Under the pieces are notes generated by a model that did no database searches, was not told where the DNA came from, and saw nothing but the letters and a program-made list of their open reading frames with translations. Of a stretch of DNA of 64,000 nucleotides, positions 50,429-57,228 are shown in pieces; the first letter of the stretch is position 1, and every line of letters begins with the position of its first letter. The translations under genes and the position numbers were made by a program. Source of the DNA: Mycobacterium ahvazicum (GTDB taxonomy: Bacteria > Actinomycetota > Actinomycetes > Mycobacteriales > Mycobacteriaceae); contig NZ_FXEG02000006.1 of NCBI RefSeq assembly GCF_900176255.2, positions 248,001 through 312,000 of the forward strand. Direction: 5' to 3'.

Positions 50429-51019
50429 CTATTTGAGGACCGCGGGCAGCGCGGCGAATTCCTGGCGTATCAAATCATCAAGCGAGCGACCCGGTGTTGA
50501 CAGCCACTGGTTGAGGGCGCGCTCGACCAGCAGCATGCCGACTGCCGCCAAGAGCCGGCATTCGCTGTCGGGTGCCGGCAATCGGCGTCGTTCGGCGATC
50601 ACCTTGGCGACAGTCTCGGCGTTGGCCTCATGGTTTTTACGCTCGCGGCCCAGCAGCACCAGCGACGATGCAACGGCGTCGTGGTATTGCGCGATCCTCT
50701 TGCGGATGCGCTTGAGGCCCGGCGCCAGCAGAGCGAACGAATTGGCCAATGCCTCGAAATCGGATGCCTTCTCCGGTTGAGCCAGGTAAACGCCGCTGAC
50801 CGCGTCGATGAAGTCGTACTCACCGAAGAAGAGCACCGACTCTTTGGTGGGGAAGTAGCGGAAGAAGGTTCTCGGTGAGACGCCGACGCTCTCCGCGATC
50901 TGGTCCGTGGTGGTCTCGTCGTACCCGTTCGTGCTGAACAGGTTCAGGGCGGCGTTGAGCAGAGCATTGCGGACCCGGTCCGCGTGCGCGTCGCGCGGTG
51001 ATCGGTCGCCCCGGGCCAT
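50429..51019 (-). CDS. TetR-family transcriptional regulator
   Basis: 196 residues. The N-terminal HTH is in ALLNAALNLFSTNGYDETTTDQIAESVGVSPRTFFRYFPTKESVLF, with a ligand domain behind. AGGAGGAGG precedes ATG 51019; a longer upstream frame would overlap the operators and is rejected. The 166-bp spacer to the divergent P450 contains two candidate operators: ACTGTC-CT-GACAGT at 51043, and class II at 51122. It is the best candidate regulator for class II because its own promoter holds the sites. Ligand unknown. Confidence 0.85.
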   Translation of the reverse strand: MARGDRSPRDAHADRVRNALLNAALNLFSTNGYDETTTDQIAESVGVSPRTFFRYFPTKESVLFFGEYDFIDAVSGVYLAQPEKASDFEALANSFALLAPGLKRIRKRIAQYHDAVASSLVLLGRERKNHEANAETVAKVIAERRRLPAPDSECRLLAAVGMLLVERALNQWLSTPGRSLDDLIRQEFAALPAVLK

Positions 51020-51042
51020 TGCCCAACCTCCTCCTGCGTACG

Positions 51043-51056
51043 ACTGTCCTGACAGT
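51043..51056. promoter_or_regulatory. Reverse-oriented operator at TetR promoter
   Basis: ACTGTCCTGACAGT has the same half-sites as class II but in the opposite order (ACTGTC-N2-GACAGT), and is itself palindromic. It lies 24 bp upstream of the TetR ATG (51019), so it may mediate autoregulation. Confidence 0.5.
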
Positions 51057-51121
51057 ACAACGATCACGGGTGACGGCACATCGTTGACACCTGCCGTTAC
51101 ACCAACGATACTTCCAACGTA

Positions 51122-51137
51122 TGACAGTTGACTGTCA
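51122..51137. promoter_or_regulatory. Class II operator, perfect arms
   Basis: TGACAGTTGACTGTCA has two perfect 7-bp arms. It lies 49 bp before the P450 start and about 100 bp upstream of the TetR start, in the shared divergent spacer. The identical sequence occurs at 63142. Confidence 0.65.
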
Positions 51138-51185
51138 AACGACCCAAGCGCCGGCCGGTGCGGGGTAGAGAGGATCTCCGTCTCG

Positions 51186-52376
51186 ATGACCGAGCTCGGC
51201 ACAACCGGAACGTTCAACATCAACGATCTGCCCTTCGCGGAAGACCGCACGCGTGCTTGGCGCGAGCTGCGGGAGGCCGGTGAGGCGGTGAGTTCTGGCG
51301 AGGAGATCGTGCTCACCAGCGCCGAGGCTGTCGAGTTCGCGGCGAAGAAGCCTGAAATCTTCTCTTCGGCAAGGGCTTTCGACCGGCTGGGAAGCCCGGT
51401 TCCGTTGGTACCGATCGCGATCGATCCACCAGATCACACCCGCTTCCGGCGCATGCTCGACCCGTTCTTCAGTCCGAAGAAGATGGCCGAGCGTGAACCC
51501 GAGTTACGCCGGCAGGCCGGCGAATTGATCGATGCAATTGTTGCCCGCGGCGAGTGCGACGTGGTTCCCGATCTTGCGACACCGTTTCCCTCGCAGGTTT
51601 TTTTGACCCTCTTCGGGCTGCCCATGGCCGACCGCGACCGGCTGGTGCAGTGGAAGGACGCGATTCTGCAGTTCACCGATCCGAGCAGCAGCGAGGCGAC
51701 CCCCGAGGTGATGGCTCATGCGCTGGAATTATTCACCTATCTGACCGAGCACATCGCCGAGCGGCGCGCCGATGCGACCGGTAACGACATGCTCACCCAG
51801 CTGATCCAGGACACCGACGAAGGAGGAATGTCCGACAACGAAATCCTGGGTCTGTGCTTCATGTTCGTGCTGGCCGGCCTCGACACCGTCACCTCTGCCG
51901 TCGGGTTCTCCCTGGCCAGGCTGGCGGCCGACGACGAGATGCGCCGGCGTATCGCGCACGACGTCACACTCATCCCGGCGTTCGTCGAAGAGATTCTGCG
52001 TGTCGACGGCCCGGTACCGTTCGCGCCACGTGTCACCACGGAGGAGGTGGAAGTGGCAGGCAGGTTCGTGCCCAAAGACACCACGGTGATGCTCAGTTAT
52101 GGCAGCGCCGACCGCGATCCGCGCCGATACGAGGATGCCGACGAGCTTCATCTCGACAGCAAGGCCGTGCATTTCGCTTTCGGGCGTGGACCGCACCGCT
52201 GTCTCGGTTCACACCTGGCGCGTCTCGAGCTCCGCCTCATCCTCGAGGAGTGGCACTCACGCATCCCCGAATACACTCTTGCGCTGGGCAAGCCGCCACA
52301 GATGCCGTGGCCGACCGGGACGATGTCCCTGCAGTCGGTACCGCTGTGCATCACGCCGTCGGCGCGGCGCCAGTAA
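51186..52376 (+). CDS. Cytochrome P450
   Basis: 396 residues. Heme motif FAFGRGPHRCLGSHLARLEL (Cys about 339), I-helix VLAGLDTVTSAVGFSLA with the acid-Thr pair, and EEILRVDGPVPFAPR for the K-helix. The R-G-P-H-R-C-L-G-S-H signature is shared with the P450 at 29001, and both have class II operators, so the two probably act in one pathway. No ferredoxin is encoded nearby. ATG 51186 directly follows a weak AGGAT-like site. Confidence 0.88.
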   Translation: MTELGTTGTFNINDLPFAEDRTRAWRELREAGEAVSSGEEIVLTSAEAVEFAAKKPEIFSSARAFDRLGSPVPLVPIAIDPPDHTRFRRMLDPFFSPKKMAEREPELRRQAGELIDAIVARGECDVVPDLATPFPSQVFLTLFGLPMADRDRLVQWKDAILQFTDPSSSEATPEVMAHALELFTYLTEHIAERRADATGNDMLTQLIQDTDEGGMSDNEILGLCFMFVLAGLDTVTSAVGFSLARLAADDEMRRRIAHDVTLIPAFVEEILRVDGPVPFAPRVTTEEVEVAGRFVPKDTTVMLSYGSADRDPRRYEDADELHLDSKAVHFAFGRGPHRCLGSHLARLELRLILEEWHSRIPEYTLALGKPPQMPWPTGTMSLQSVPLCITPSARRQ

Positions 52377-52399
52377 TCTGGCGGCTGCCGTGCGAAGGC

Positions 52400-53320
52400 T
52401 CAGCCGACCTTCGGGATTATTTCCTCCGCTACCCATTGCATGTGGTCGAGGTAGGCGTTAAGTCCTTCCAGCTCTGGCGGATTCACCCAGGTATCCGTGA
52501 CGCCGCGCTCGGCCAGCATGTTGCAGTTGTCGATCACCTGCTGGGCATTTTGGCCAAATTGCGCGTTGGGATCGTCGATGATCGCGTGCTCTTCACCAAT
52601 GGACAGCACCGCCAGGCTGTAGAACAGGGAGAACGGCCGATCATCGAACTCTGGTTGTGAGCGCAGGTAATCCATCTTTGCCGGCAGTTCGTCGGGCTTG
52701 GTCAGCCACGGTGCCCAGCCGTCACCGAATTTGGCCGCCCGGCGCAACACCGCGTCGGCGTCTCCGCCCATCCACACCGGGGGGTGGGGCTCGGAGATGG
52801 GCTTGGGTCCGAACGCGACGTCGTTGAACTTGACGAACTCACCCTCGAAGGTCGGCGAATCACTGTCCCACAACTCGAACATCGCGGCCAGACATTCGTC
52901 CGCGATGCGACCGCGCTTGTTGAAAGGAATGCCGATCGCGTCATATTCGTCCTTGAGCCAGCCGACGCCGACGGTGGCTTGGGCCCGACCGCCGCTGAGC
53001 CAGTCGAGCGTCGCGATCGCCTTGGCCATGACGACAGGGTTGTGCAACGGCAGGATCGTCACCATCGAGCCGATCGTGATCGTCGAAGTGGCGCCCGCAA
53101 TAAAGGCCTGAGCGGTGGTCGCGTCGAAATAGTGGTTACCGGAAAACTCGAGATGGCTAGTCGAGGTGAGGAAATGCTCGGGCAGGAACACCATCGAGTA
53201 ACCCAACTGCTCCGCACGTTGAGCGACTCGGGCGATGTCGGCGCCGGTGAGGTGGTGTTCCCACGGCTGCGTGATCGCCGCGACGTGCATGCAGTTCGGC
53301 AGATTGACGGCGAATCTCAT
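52400..53320 (-). CDS. LLM-class F420-dependent oxidoreductase
   Basis: 306 residues. From the ATG at 53320 (GGAGGG upstream): MRFAVNLPNCMHVA, LGYSMVFLPEHFLTS, LDWLSGGRAQATVGVGWLKDEYDAIG and PPVWMGGDADAVLRRAAKFGDGWAPW. This is the TIGR03619-like group of luciferase-like F420 enzymes. It is divergent from the split phosphotransferase subunit at 53541 with two class II sites between. Activity unknown; a hydride-transfer reduction or dehydrogenation is likely. Confidence 0.78.
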   Translation of the reverse strand: MRFAVNLPNCMHVAAITQPWEHHLTGADIARVAQRAEQLGYSMVFLPEHFLTSTSHLEFSGNHYFDATTAQAFIAGATSTITIGSMVTILPLHNPVVMAKAIATLDWLSGGRAQATVGVGWLKDEYDAIGIPFNKRGRIADECLAAMFELWDSDSPTFEGEFVKFNDVAFGPKPISEPHPPVWMGGDADAVLRRAAKFGDGWAPWLTKPDELPAKMDYLRSQPEFDDRPFSLFYSLAVLSIGEEHAIIDDPNAQFGQNAQQVIDNCNMLAERGVTDTWVNPPELEGLNAYLDHMQWVAEEIIPKVG

Positions 53321-53402
53321 GTTGCGCCCTCCGATTTCCTGGGCCGGTGGCGGACCGCCGACCGAATGATCCGACGGCTCGTCGAGCGTGACCCGCTCAT
53401 TA

Positions 53403-53418
53403 TGACAGTCAGCTGCCA
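53403..53418. promoter_or_regulatory. Class II operator-like site
   Basis: TGACAGTCAGCTGCCA has a perfect left half and a right half with two mismatches. It lies 83 bp upstream of the F420-type start at 53320 in the divergent spacer. Confidence 0.4.
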
Positions 53419-53503
53419 ATCGTCAAGATCCAAGTGGCCAGCGTTTGAAGATGCGGATTGTCTTACGCAGCGGCTCGTTCAGTGCGACAATCGACTGCAG
53501 TTT

Positions 53504-53519
53504 GGACAGTGAACTGTCA
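53504..53519. promoter_or_regulatory. Class II operator before split phosphotransferase operon
   Basis: GGACAGTGAACTGTCA lies 22 bp before the ATG at 53541. A degenerate second copy (GACAATCGACTGCA) begins at 53486, so this may be a tandem site. Confidence 0.55.
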
Positions 53520-53540
53520 GTCGATACGACCAGGAGAACC

Positions 53541-55163
53541 ATGTACACCGGCCCCGCGGTGCCATTGACCGATCCGATCCGAGGCAGCAGCGAGCCCGGC
53601 CGGCTCTGGACCCTGACGAACGTTGGCGAAGCCACGCCGGACATCCTCTCCCCGCTGTGCTGGTCACTCTGGGGGACCGGTGTCGAGTTCGCTTCCCGCG
53701 GCGGCCTGTACGACTTCGGAGTGCTGGGGCGCTCGGCGCTTCGGGTACCCGACGACCCGAATCGGTGGAGCACCGCCTGCTTCTTTGGCAGACAAGCGAT
53801 GAACGTCGATCGCGCCCGCGAACTTGCCGGGTTGCTGCCCGGAATGACCGGTGACGACTTTGAGCGTGATTTGTTGGGCGCAGTGCGGCCCGATGCGGTT
53901 CCGACCCGGAGCGACCCCAGCCGGCTGCCGGCAGTCGTCGTCAAGGCGCCGTTGGTGCTGGCGCGAGCGCGGTCCGCTCCGCGCCGCCTACACCAGCGCC
54001 AGATGGACTGGTGGCGGGCAACCGTACTAACTGGACGAGGGCCTGATCCGCGCAATCTGCTCACTGATTCCTCCAACCGGTTCAGCGCGGCGATGCGGGT
54101 GCATGTTCGTACCCGTCTCATCCTCAATGTGTTTCGCGCACAGGTCGAATCGATTGCCGCCAAGGCGGGTCGTGATGATCTGGTGCCCGCGCTGTTGGCC
54201 GGGTATGGCGGCGTGATCGAGACCGAATTGGCCGATGACGTGTGGTCGTTGGGGCACGGCCGGATCACGTTAGACGAGTTTCTTTCTCGGCACGGTTTCC
54301 ATGGTCCCAACGAGGGCAATGTGATCGGTCATTCGTGGCGGGAGGACCCAGAGGCGGTCCTGCGTGCGGCCGCCGCCCACAGCGGCAGGCCCGAGTCCGA
54401 CCGCCCGGCGGTGCGTGCAGAACGTGCAGCCGCGACGCGCCGGAAAGCCGAGGCCGACTTGCTCTCAACGCTTCCCGCGGCGCGACGCCTGTTGGTGCGT
54501 CGCCTGCTGGCGTCGACGGGGGCTCAGGTGCGAGCCGTAGAACTGACCAAGGCCGCGTTCCTGACCGCCGTTGACGGATGCCGCGCGGCAGCCGGCGGGT
54601 TCGGTGCCGAGCTGGTCGACGCCGGGACGCTGGATCGGGTCGACGACGCCTGTTACCTGACCGTGGACGAACTGCTGGTTCCGCTGCCCGCGAACGTGCG
54701 CGAATTGGTGGAGTTTCGCCGAAGCCGGCGCGAGGAGTACCGGCGCCTTGAGGTGCCGTCGGTTTTCACCGGGATGCCCGAGGCCATCGAAAGCTCAAAT
54801 GAGCCGGCTTCAGAGGATGCCGTTATTCGCGGAACGCCTGCAGGTCCAGGGGTCTTCGAAGGCACGGTAAGGGTGGTGGTTGATCCGGAATCGCAGGATA
54901 CCCTCGACGACGGCGAGGTACTGGTTTGCAAGTTCGTCGACCCTGGCTGGACCGCGTTGGTCTCGCTGGCGGGTGCCCTGGTAACCGACATGGGCAGTCC
55001 CGCCAGTCACGGGGCGATCGTCGCGCGGGAGCTCGGTATCACGTGCGTGGTCGGAACGGGCAACGGCACCAGGGCATTACGCAGCGGCGATGTTGTGCGG
55101 GTGGACGGGACCACCGGCGAGATCGCATTGCTGGTCCGGTCCCGGTCCACGGTGCAGAAGTGA
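53541..55163 (+). CDS. PEP-synthase/phenylphosphate-synthase-like His-domain subunit
   Basis: 540 residues. The C-terminal 100 form a PEP-utilising mobile domain with the phosphohistidine in GSPASHGAIVAREL (about H490), in the family's usual context (TSHAAIVAREL). The N-terminus (WTLTNVGEATPDILSPLCWSLWG) resembles the substrate-binding middle domain of rifampin phosphotransferase. There is no ATP-grasp domain; that lies in a separate gene at 60947. The pair resembles PpsA and PpsB of phenylphosphate synthase in size and split. It would transfer phosphate from ATP to a pathway molecule. ATG 53541 has GGAG; a frame reading upstream crosses the operator. Confidence 0.8.
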   Translation: MYTGPAVPLTDPIRGSSEPGRLWTLTNVGEATPDILSPLCWSLWGTGVEFASRGGLYDFGVLGRSALRVPDDPNRWSTACFFGRQAMNVDRARELAGLLPGMTGDDFERDLLGAVRPDAVPTRSDPSRLPAVVVKAPLVLARARSAPRRLHQRQMDWWRATVLTGRGPDPRNLLTDSSNRFSAAMRVHVRTRLILNVFRAQVESIAAKAGRDDLVPALLAGYGGVIETELADDVWSLGHGRITLDEFLSRHGFHGPNEGNVIGHSWREDPEAVLRAAAAHSGRPESDRPAVRAERAAATRRKAEADLLSTLPAARRLLVRRLLASTGAQVRAVELTKAAFLTAVDGCRAAAGGFGAELVDAGTLDRVDDACYLTVDELLVPLPANVRELVEFRRSRREEYRRLEVPSVFTGMPEAIESSNEPASEDAVIRGTPAGPGVFEGTVRVVVDPESQDTLDDGEVLVCKFVDPGWTALVSLAGALVTDMGSPASHGAIVARELGITCVVGTGNGTRALRSGDVVRVDGTTGEIALLVRSRSTVQK

Positions 55164-56176
55164 GCGTGCAGCCGGGCGCGCTCTCCTCGGGTCTGCCCGC
55201 GGCCAACGAGCAAGTCGTGACCAGTTGCCCGCCGGTACCGGGCTGGACCGAGAATCTGCTGTTCACGCACTACGACCCAGTGCGCGACGTCGGCATGTGG
55301 CTGCACCTGGGCACGGTCGCCGACATGTGGGAGATGTGGGAGGACCGTGTCCTCATCGCGCTGCCCGCGGATCGGGGAGTGTTGTCCATGTGGGCGTATC
55401 ACCGCACTGTGCCCGAGCGCCGGCCCGCGGGAGCCAATCTGGCTTTCCGGTGTGAAGAGCCGTTCGCGAAATGGCACATCACTTTTGACGGATTCTGTGT
55501 GCGGTCTTCCTATGACGCGATGCGCTGCGCACCATTGCCCGACGGGCCCAAGACCCACGTTCGCCTGGATCTGGAGGTGCACGGCGTGACCCCGGTGTGG
55601 GACGCCGAGGCCAGTCCGCCGACCGACTCGGGCGCCGGAATGGCCGAACAGAGCTGGGCCAGAGAACATTACGAGCAGCTCACCCGTGTCGTCGGCGAGG
55701 TGACCGTAGGATCGGAGACGTTCCAGTTCGACGGTGGTGGCTGGCGCGATCATTCGCGTGGGCCACGCGGGGCCGACACTCTCACCGACTGGGGTGGCCA
55801 CGTCATCGCCGGGGGAGTCATGCCCAGCGGCCGCGCATTCGGCTTCTGCAGGTATTGGGCCCGCGATGGGCGTGTCACGCTGCAGGGTGCTTACGCGGTC
55901 ACCGACGGTTCACTGCGACACGTGAAATTGGAGGAGATTCCGCCGCCGGCGGTGTTGCAGCGCGACGGTGAGCAATTTGGCTGCAAGCTCGACGGTCAAC
56001 CGATCGAGGCCACCATCTGCTCGTCGCTGTGGCTGTCGATGGCCGAGGGCCTGCCCTATGGGCTGGTTAATCCGGCGCAGGCCTACACCGTCAGCTGGGC
56101 CGAGGTGACATGGGGCGGGGAGACCGGCTACGCCTACCTCGAGAGATCGAGTCTCACCGGTCCGCCGCCTCGTTGA
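55160..56176 (+). CDS. DUF7064/7065-like protein of unknown function
   Basis: 338 residues. The motif GGWRDHSRGPRGADTLTDWGGHVIAGGVMPSGRAFGF in the middle and GETGYAYLERS at the end match a lipocalin-like, CrtC/AttH-related fold, often annotated DUF7064/DUF7065 in mycobacterial catabolic clusters. It has no clear catalytic triad. GTG 55160 overlaps the mobile-domain subunit stop by 4 nt, so it is probably involved in the same phosphotransfer step or binds its lipid-like substrate. Function unknown; the family name is from motif memory. Confidence 0.55.
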   Translation: MSVQPGALSSGLPAANEQVVTSCPPVPGWTENLLFTHYDPVRDVGMWLHLGTVADMWEMWEDRVLIALPADRGVLSMWAYHRTVPERRPAGANLAFRCEEPFAKWHITFDGFCVRSSYDAMRCAPLPDGPKTHVRLDLEVHGVTPVWDAEASPPTDSGAGMAEQSWAREHYEQLTRVVGEVTVGSETFQFDGGGWRDHSRGPRGADTLTDWGGHVIAGGVMPSGRAFGFCRYWARDGRVTLQGAYAVTDGSLRHVKLEEIPPPAVLQRDGEQFGCKLDGQPIEATICSSLWLSMAEGLPYGLVNPAQAYTVSWAEVTWGGETGYAYLERSSLTGPPPR

Positions 56177-56179
56177 CTA

Positions 56180-56195
56180 TGACAGTCGACCGTCA
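56180..56195. promoter_or_regulatory. Class II operator, extended palindrome
   Basis: TGACAGTCGACCGTCA is flanked so that the whole 56176-56199 stretch (ACTATGAC ... GTCATAGT) is an inverted repeat. It lies 41 bp before the GTG at 56236, making this an internal promoter within the rightward operon. Confidence 0.6.
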
Positions 56196-56235
56196 TAGTG
56201 TGACTTAATCCCGGCCGTTGCGAAAGGTATCCGAC

Positions 56236-56601
56236 GTGGCTCCGAATCTCTTCATAGCGCTCACCAATCCGATCGACGGTCAAGATGAGGCCTTCAACAA
56301 GTGGTACGACGCTCAGCACTTGCCGGAGGTTCTCGACGTCCCGGGGGTCGTGGCCGCACAGCGTTACGACATCGTCGAACTGAAAGTCCCGGACGACCAA
56401 GAATTGCCCGCTCAGTTGCCGCCGCCGACCCACCGCTACATGGTGATCTACGAGCTGGACAACGAGCCCGAAGTCGTGATGGCGGAATTCCTGAAACGAG
56501 TCATGGCCGGAACGCTGTCCCTAGGGGAGTGGCTCGATCTGACCACCATCTCCCTGACCGGATGGGCGCCACGCGGCAAACGCGTTCTGGCGGATAGCTA
56601 G
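56236..56601 (+). CDS. EthD-like/dimeric alpha-beta barrel protein
   Basis: 121 residues, EthD/DABB-like: NLFIALTNPIDGQDEAFNKWYDAQHLPEVLDVPGVVAAQRY has the family's E-x2-F-N-x-W-Y-x2-H-L-P-E motif, whose His could be catalytic or structural. Such proteins often act with monooxygenases or as stress-inducible helper proteins. GTG 56236 has AAAGG upstream; a TTG at 56218 is less likely. The stop shares one base with the next start (TAGTG). It is first in a segment under the extended class II site. Confidence 0.7.
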   Translation: MAPNLFIALTNPIDGQDEAFNKWYDAQHLPEVLDVPGVVAAQRYDIVELKVPDDQELPAQLPPPTHRYMVIYELDNEPEVVMAEFLKRVMAGTLSLGEWLDLTTISLTGWAPRGKRVLADS

Positions 56602-57209
56602 TGGGCGACTTACTTGCTGTCATCCACGCTCAACGCGCGTGTCGTCGTTTTGATCCGGACGGCAAGGTGCCCGATTCCGACGTCGAGCGGATGCTTGCCG
56701 CCGCGGTGCACGCACCGAGCGCGGAAAACACCCAGCCTTGGACGTTCATCGTAGTCCGCGACGACCGCAACCGCGCTCTCCTCGCGGGGTGGTGGACAGA
56801 AACATGGAACGCGGGCGGAGGTGACTTCGTCAAGCAGAGCGTCGAAGACAAGGCATTGGTTGCTGACCTCGAGTTCGGTTGCAGTAAAGGAGGTTTCGCT
56901 GCGGCGCCGGTGGTCATCGTGGTATGCGCTGACACGGACCGGGTGCCGGAGATCTATGCGCCGCCGTCGATTTACCCGGCTGTGCAGAATATGCTTCTGG
57001 CTGCCGCAGACCTTGGCTACGGTTCGTGTTTGACCACCGGCTTGACCACGTTTGGTGTCGATCAGGTGCGGGAGCTGTTGGAACTGCCGCAGAATCTGAT
57101 CCCGATGGCCGCAGTCTATGTCGGTCTGCCCGCACGCAAGCTCTCACCGCCTCGCCGCCGCCCGGCCACATCGCTGACATGCCGCGAGCGGTTCGGTACA
57201 CCGTGGTGA
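56601..57209 (+). CDS. Nitroreductase-family FMN oxidoreductase
   Basis: 202 residues. The FMN-binding region is AQRACRRFDPDGKV, HAPSAENTQPWTFIVV covers the next segment, and a later block is AVQNMLLAAADLGYGSCLTTGLTTFG. These flavoproteins reduce nitro groups, quinones or enones with NAD(P)H. In BluB-type and some pathway members the same fold does other work. Substrate unknown. GTG 56601 is coupled by one base to the EthD-like gene. Located within the operon between the split phosphotransferase subunits. Confidence 0.8.
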   Translation: MGDLLAVIHAQRACRRFDPDGKVPDSDVERMLAAAVHAPSAENTQPWTFIVVRDDRNRALLAGWWTETWNAGGGDFVKQSVEDKALVADLEFGCSKGGFAAAPVVIVVCADTDRVPEIYAPPSIYPAVQNMLLAAADLGYGSCLTTGLTTFGVDQVRELLELPQNLIPMAAVYVGLPARKLSPPRRRPATSLTCRERFGTPW

Positions 57210-57228
57210 CCAGATTGGAGAGCCGCTA

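Noticed and set aside
51020-51316. Longer TetR reading frame starting at 51316
   Set aside because: It would translate the divergent promoter and both operators and even overlap the P450 start; the ATG at 51019 has a strong ribosome site and starts right before the HTH.
53445-53540. In-frame N-terminal extension of the phosphotransferase subunit from 53445
   Set aside because: It reads through the class II operator, has no family similarity and ends at an ATG with a good ribosome site at 53541.
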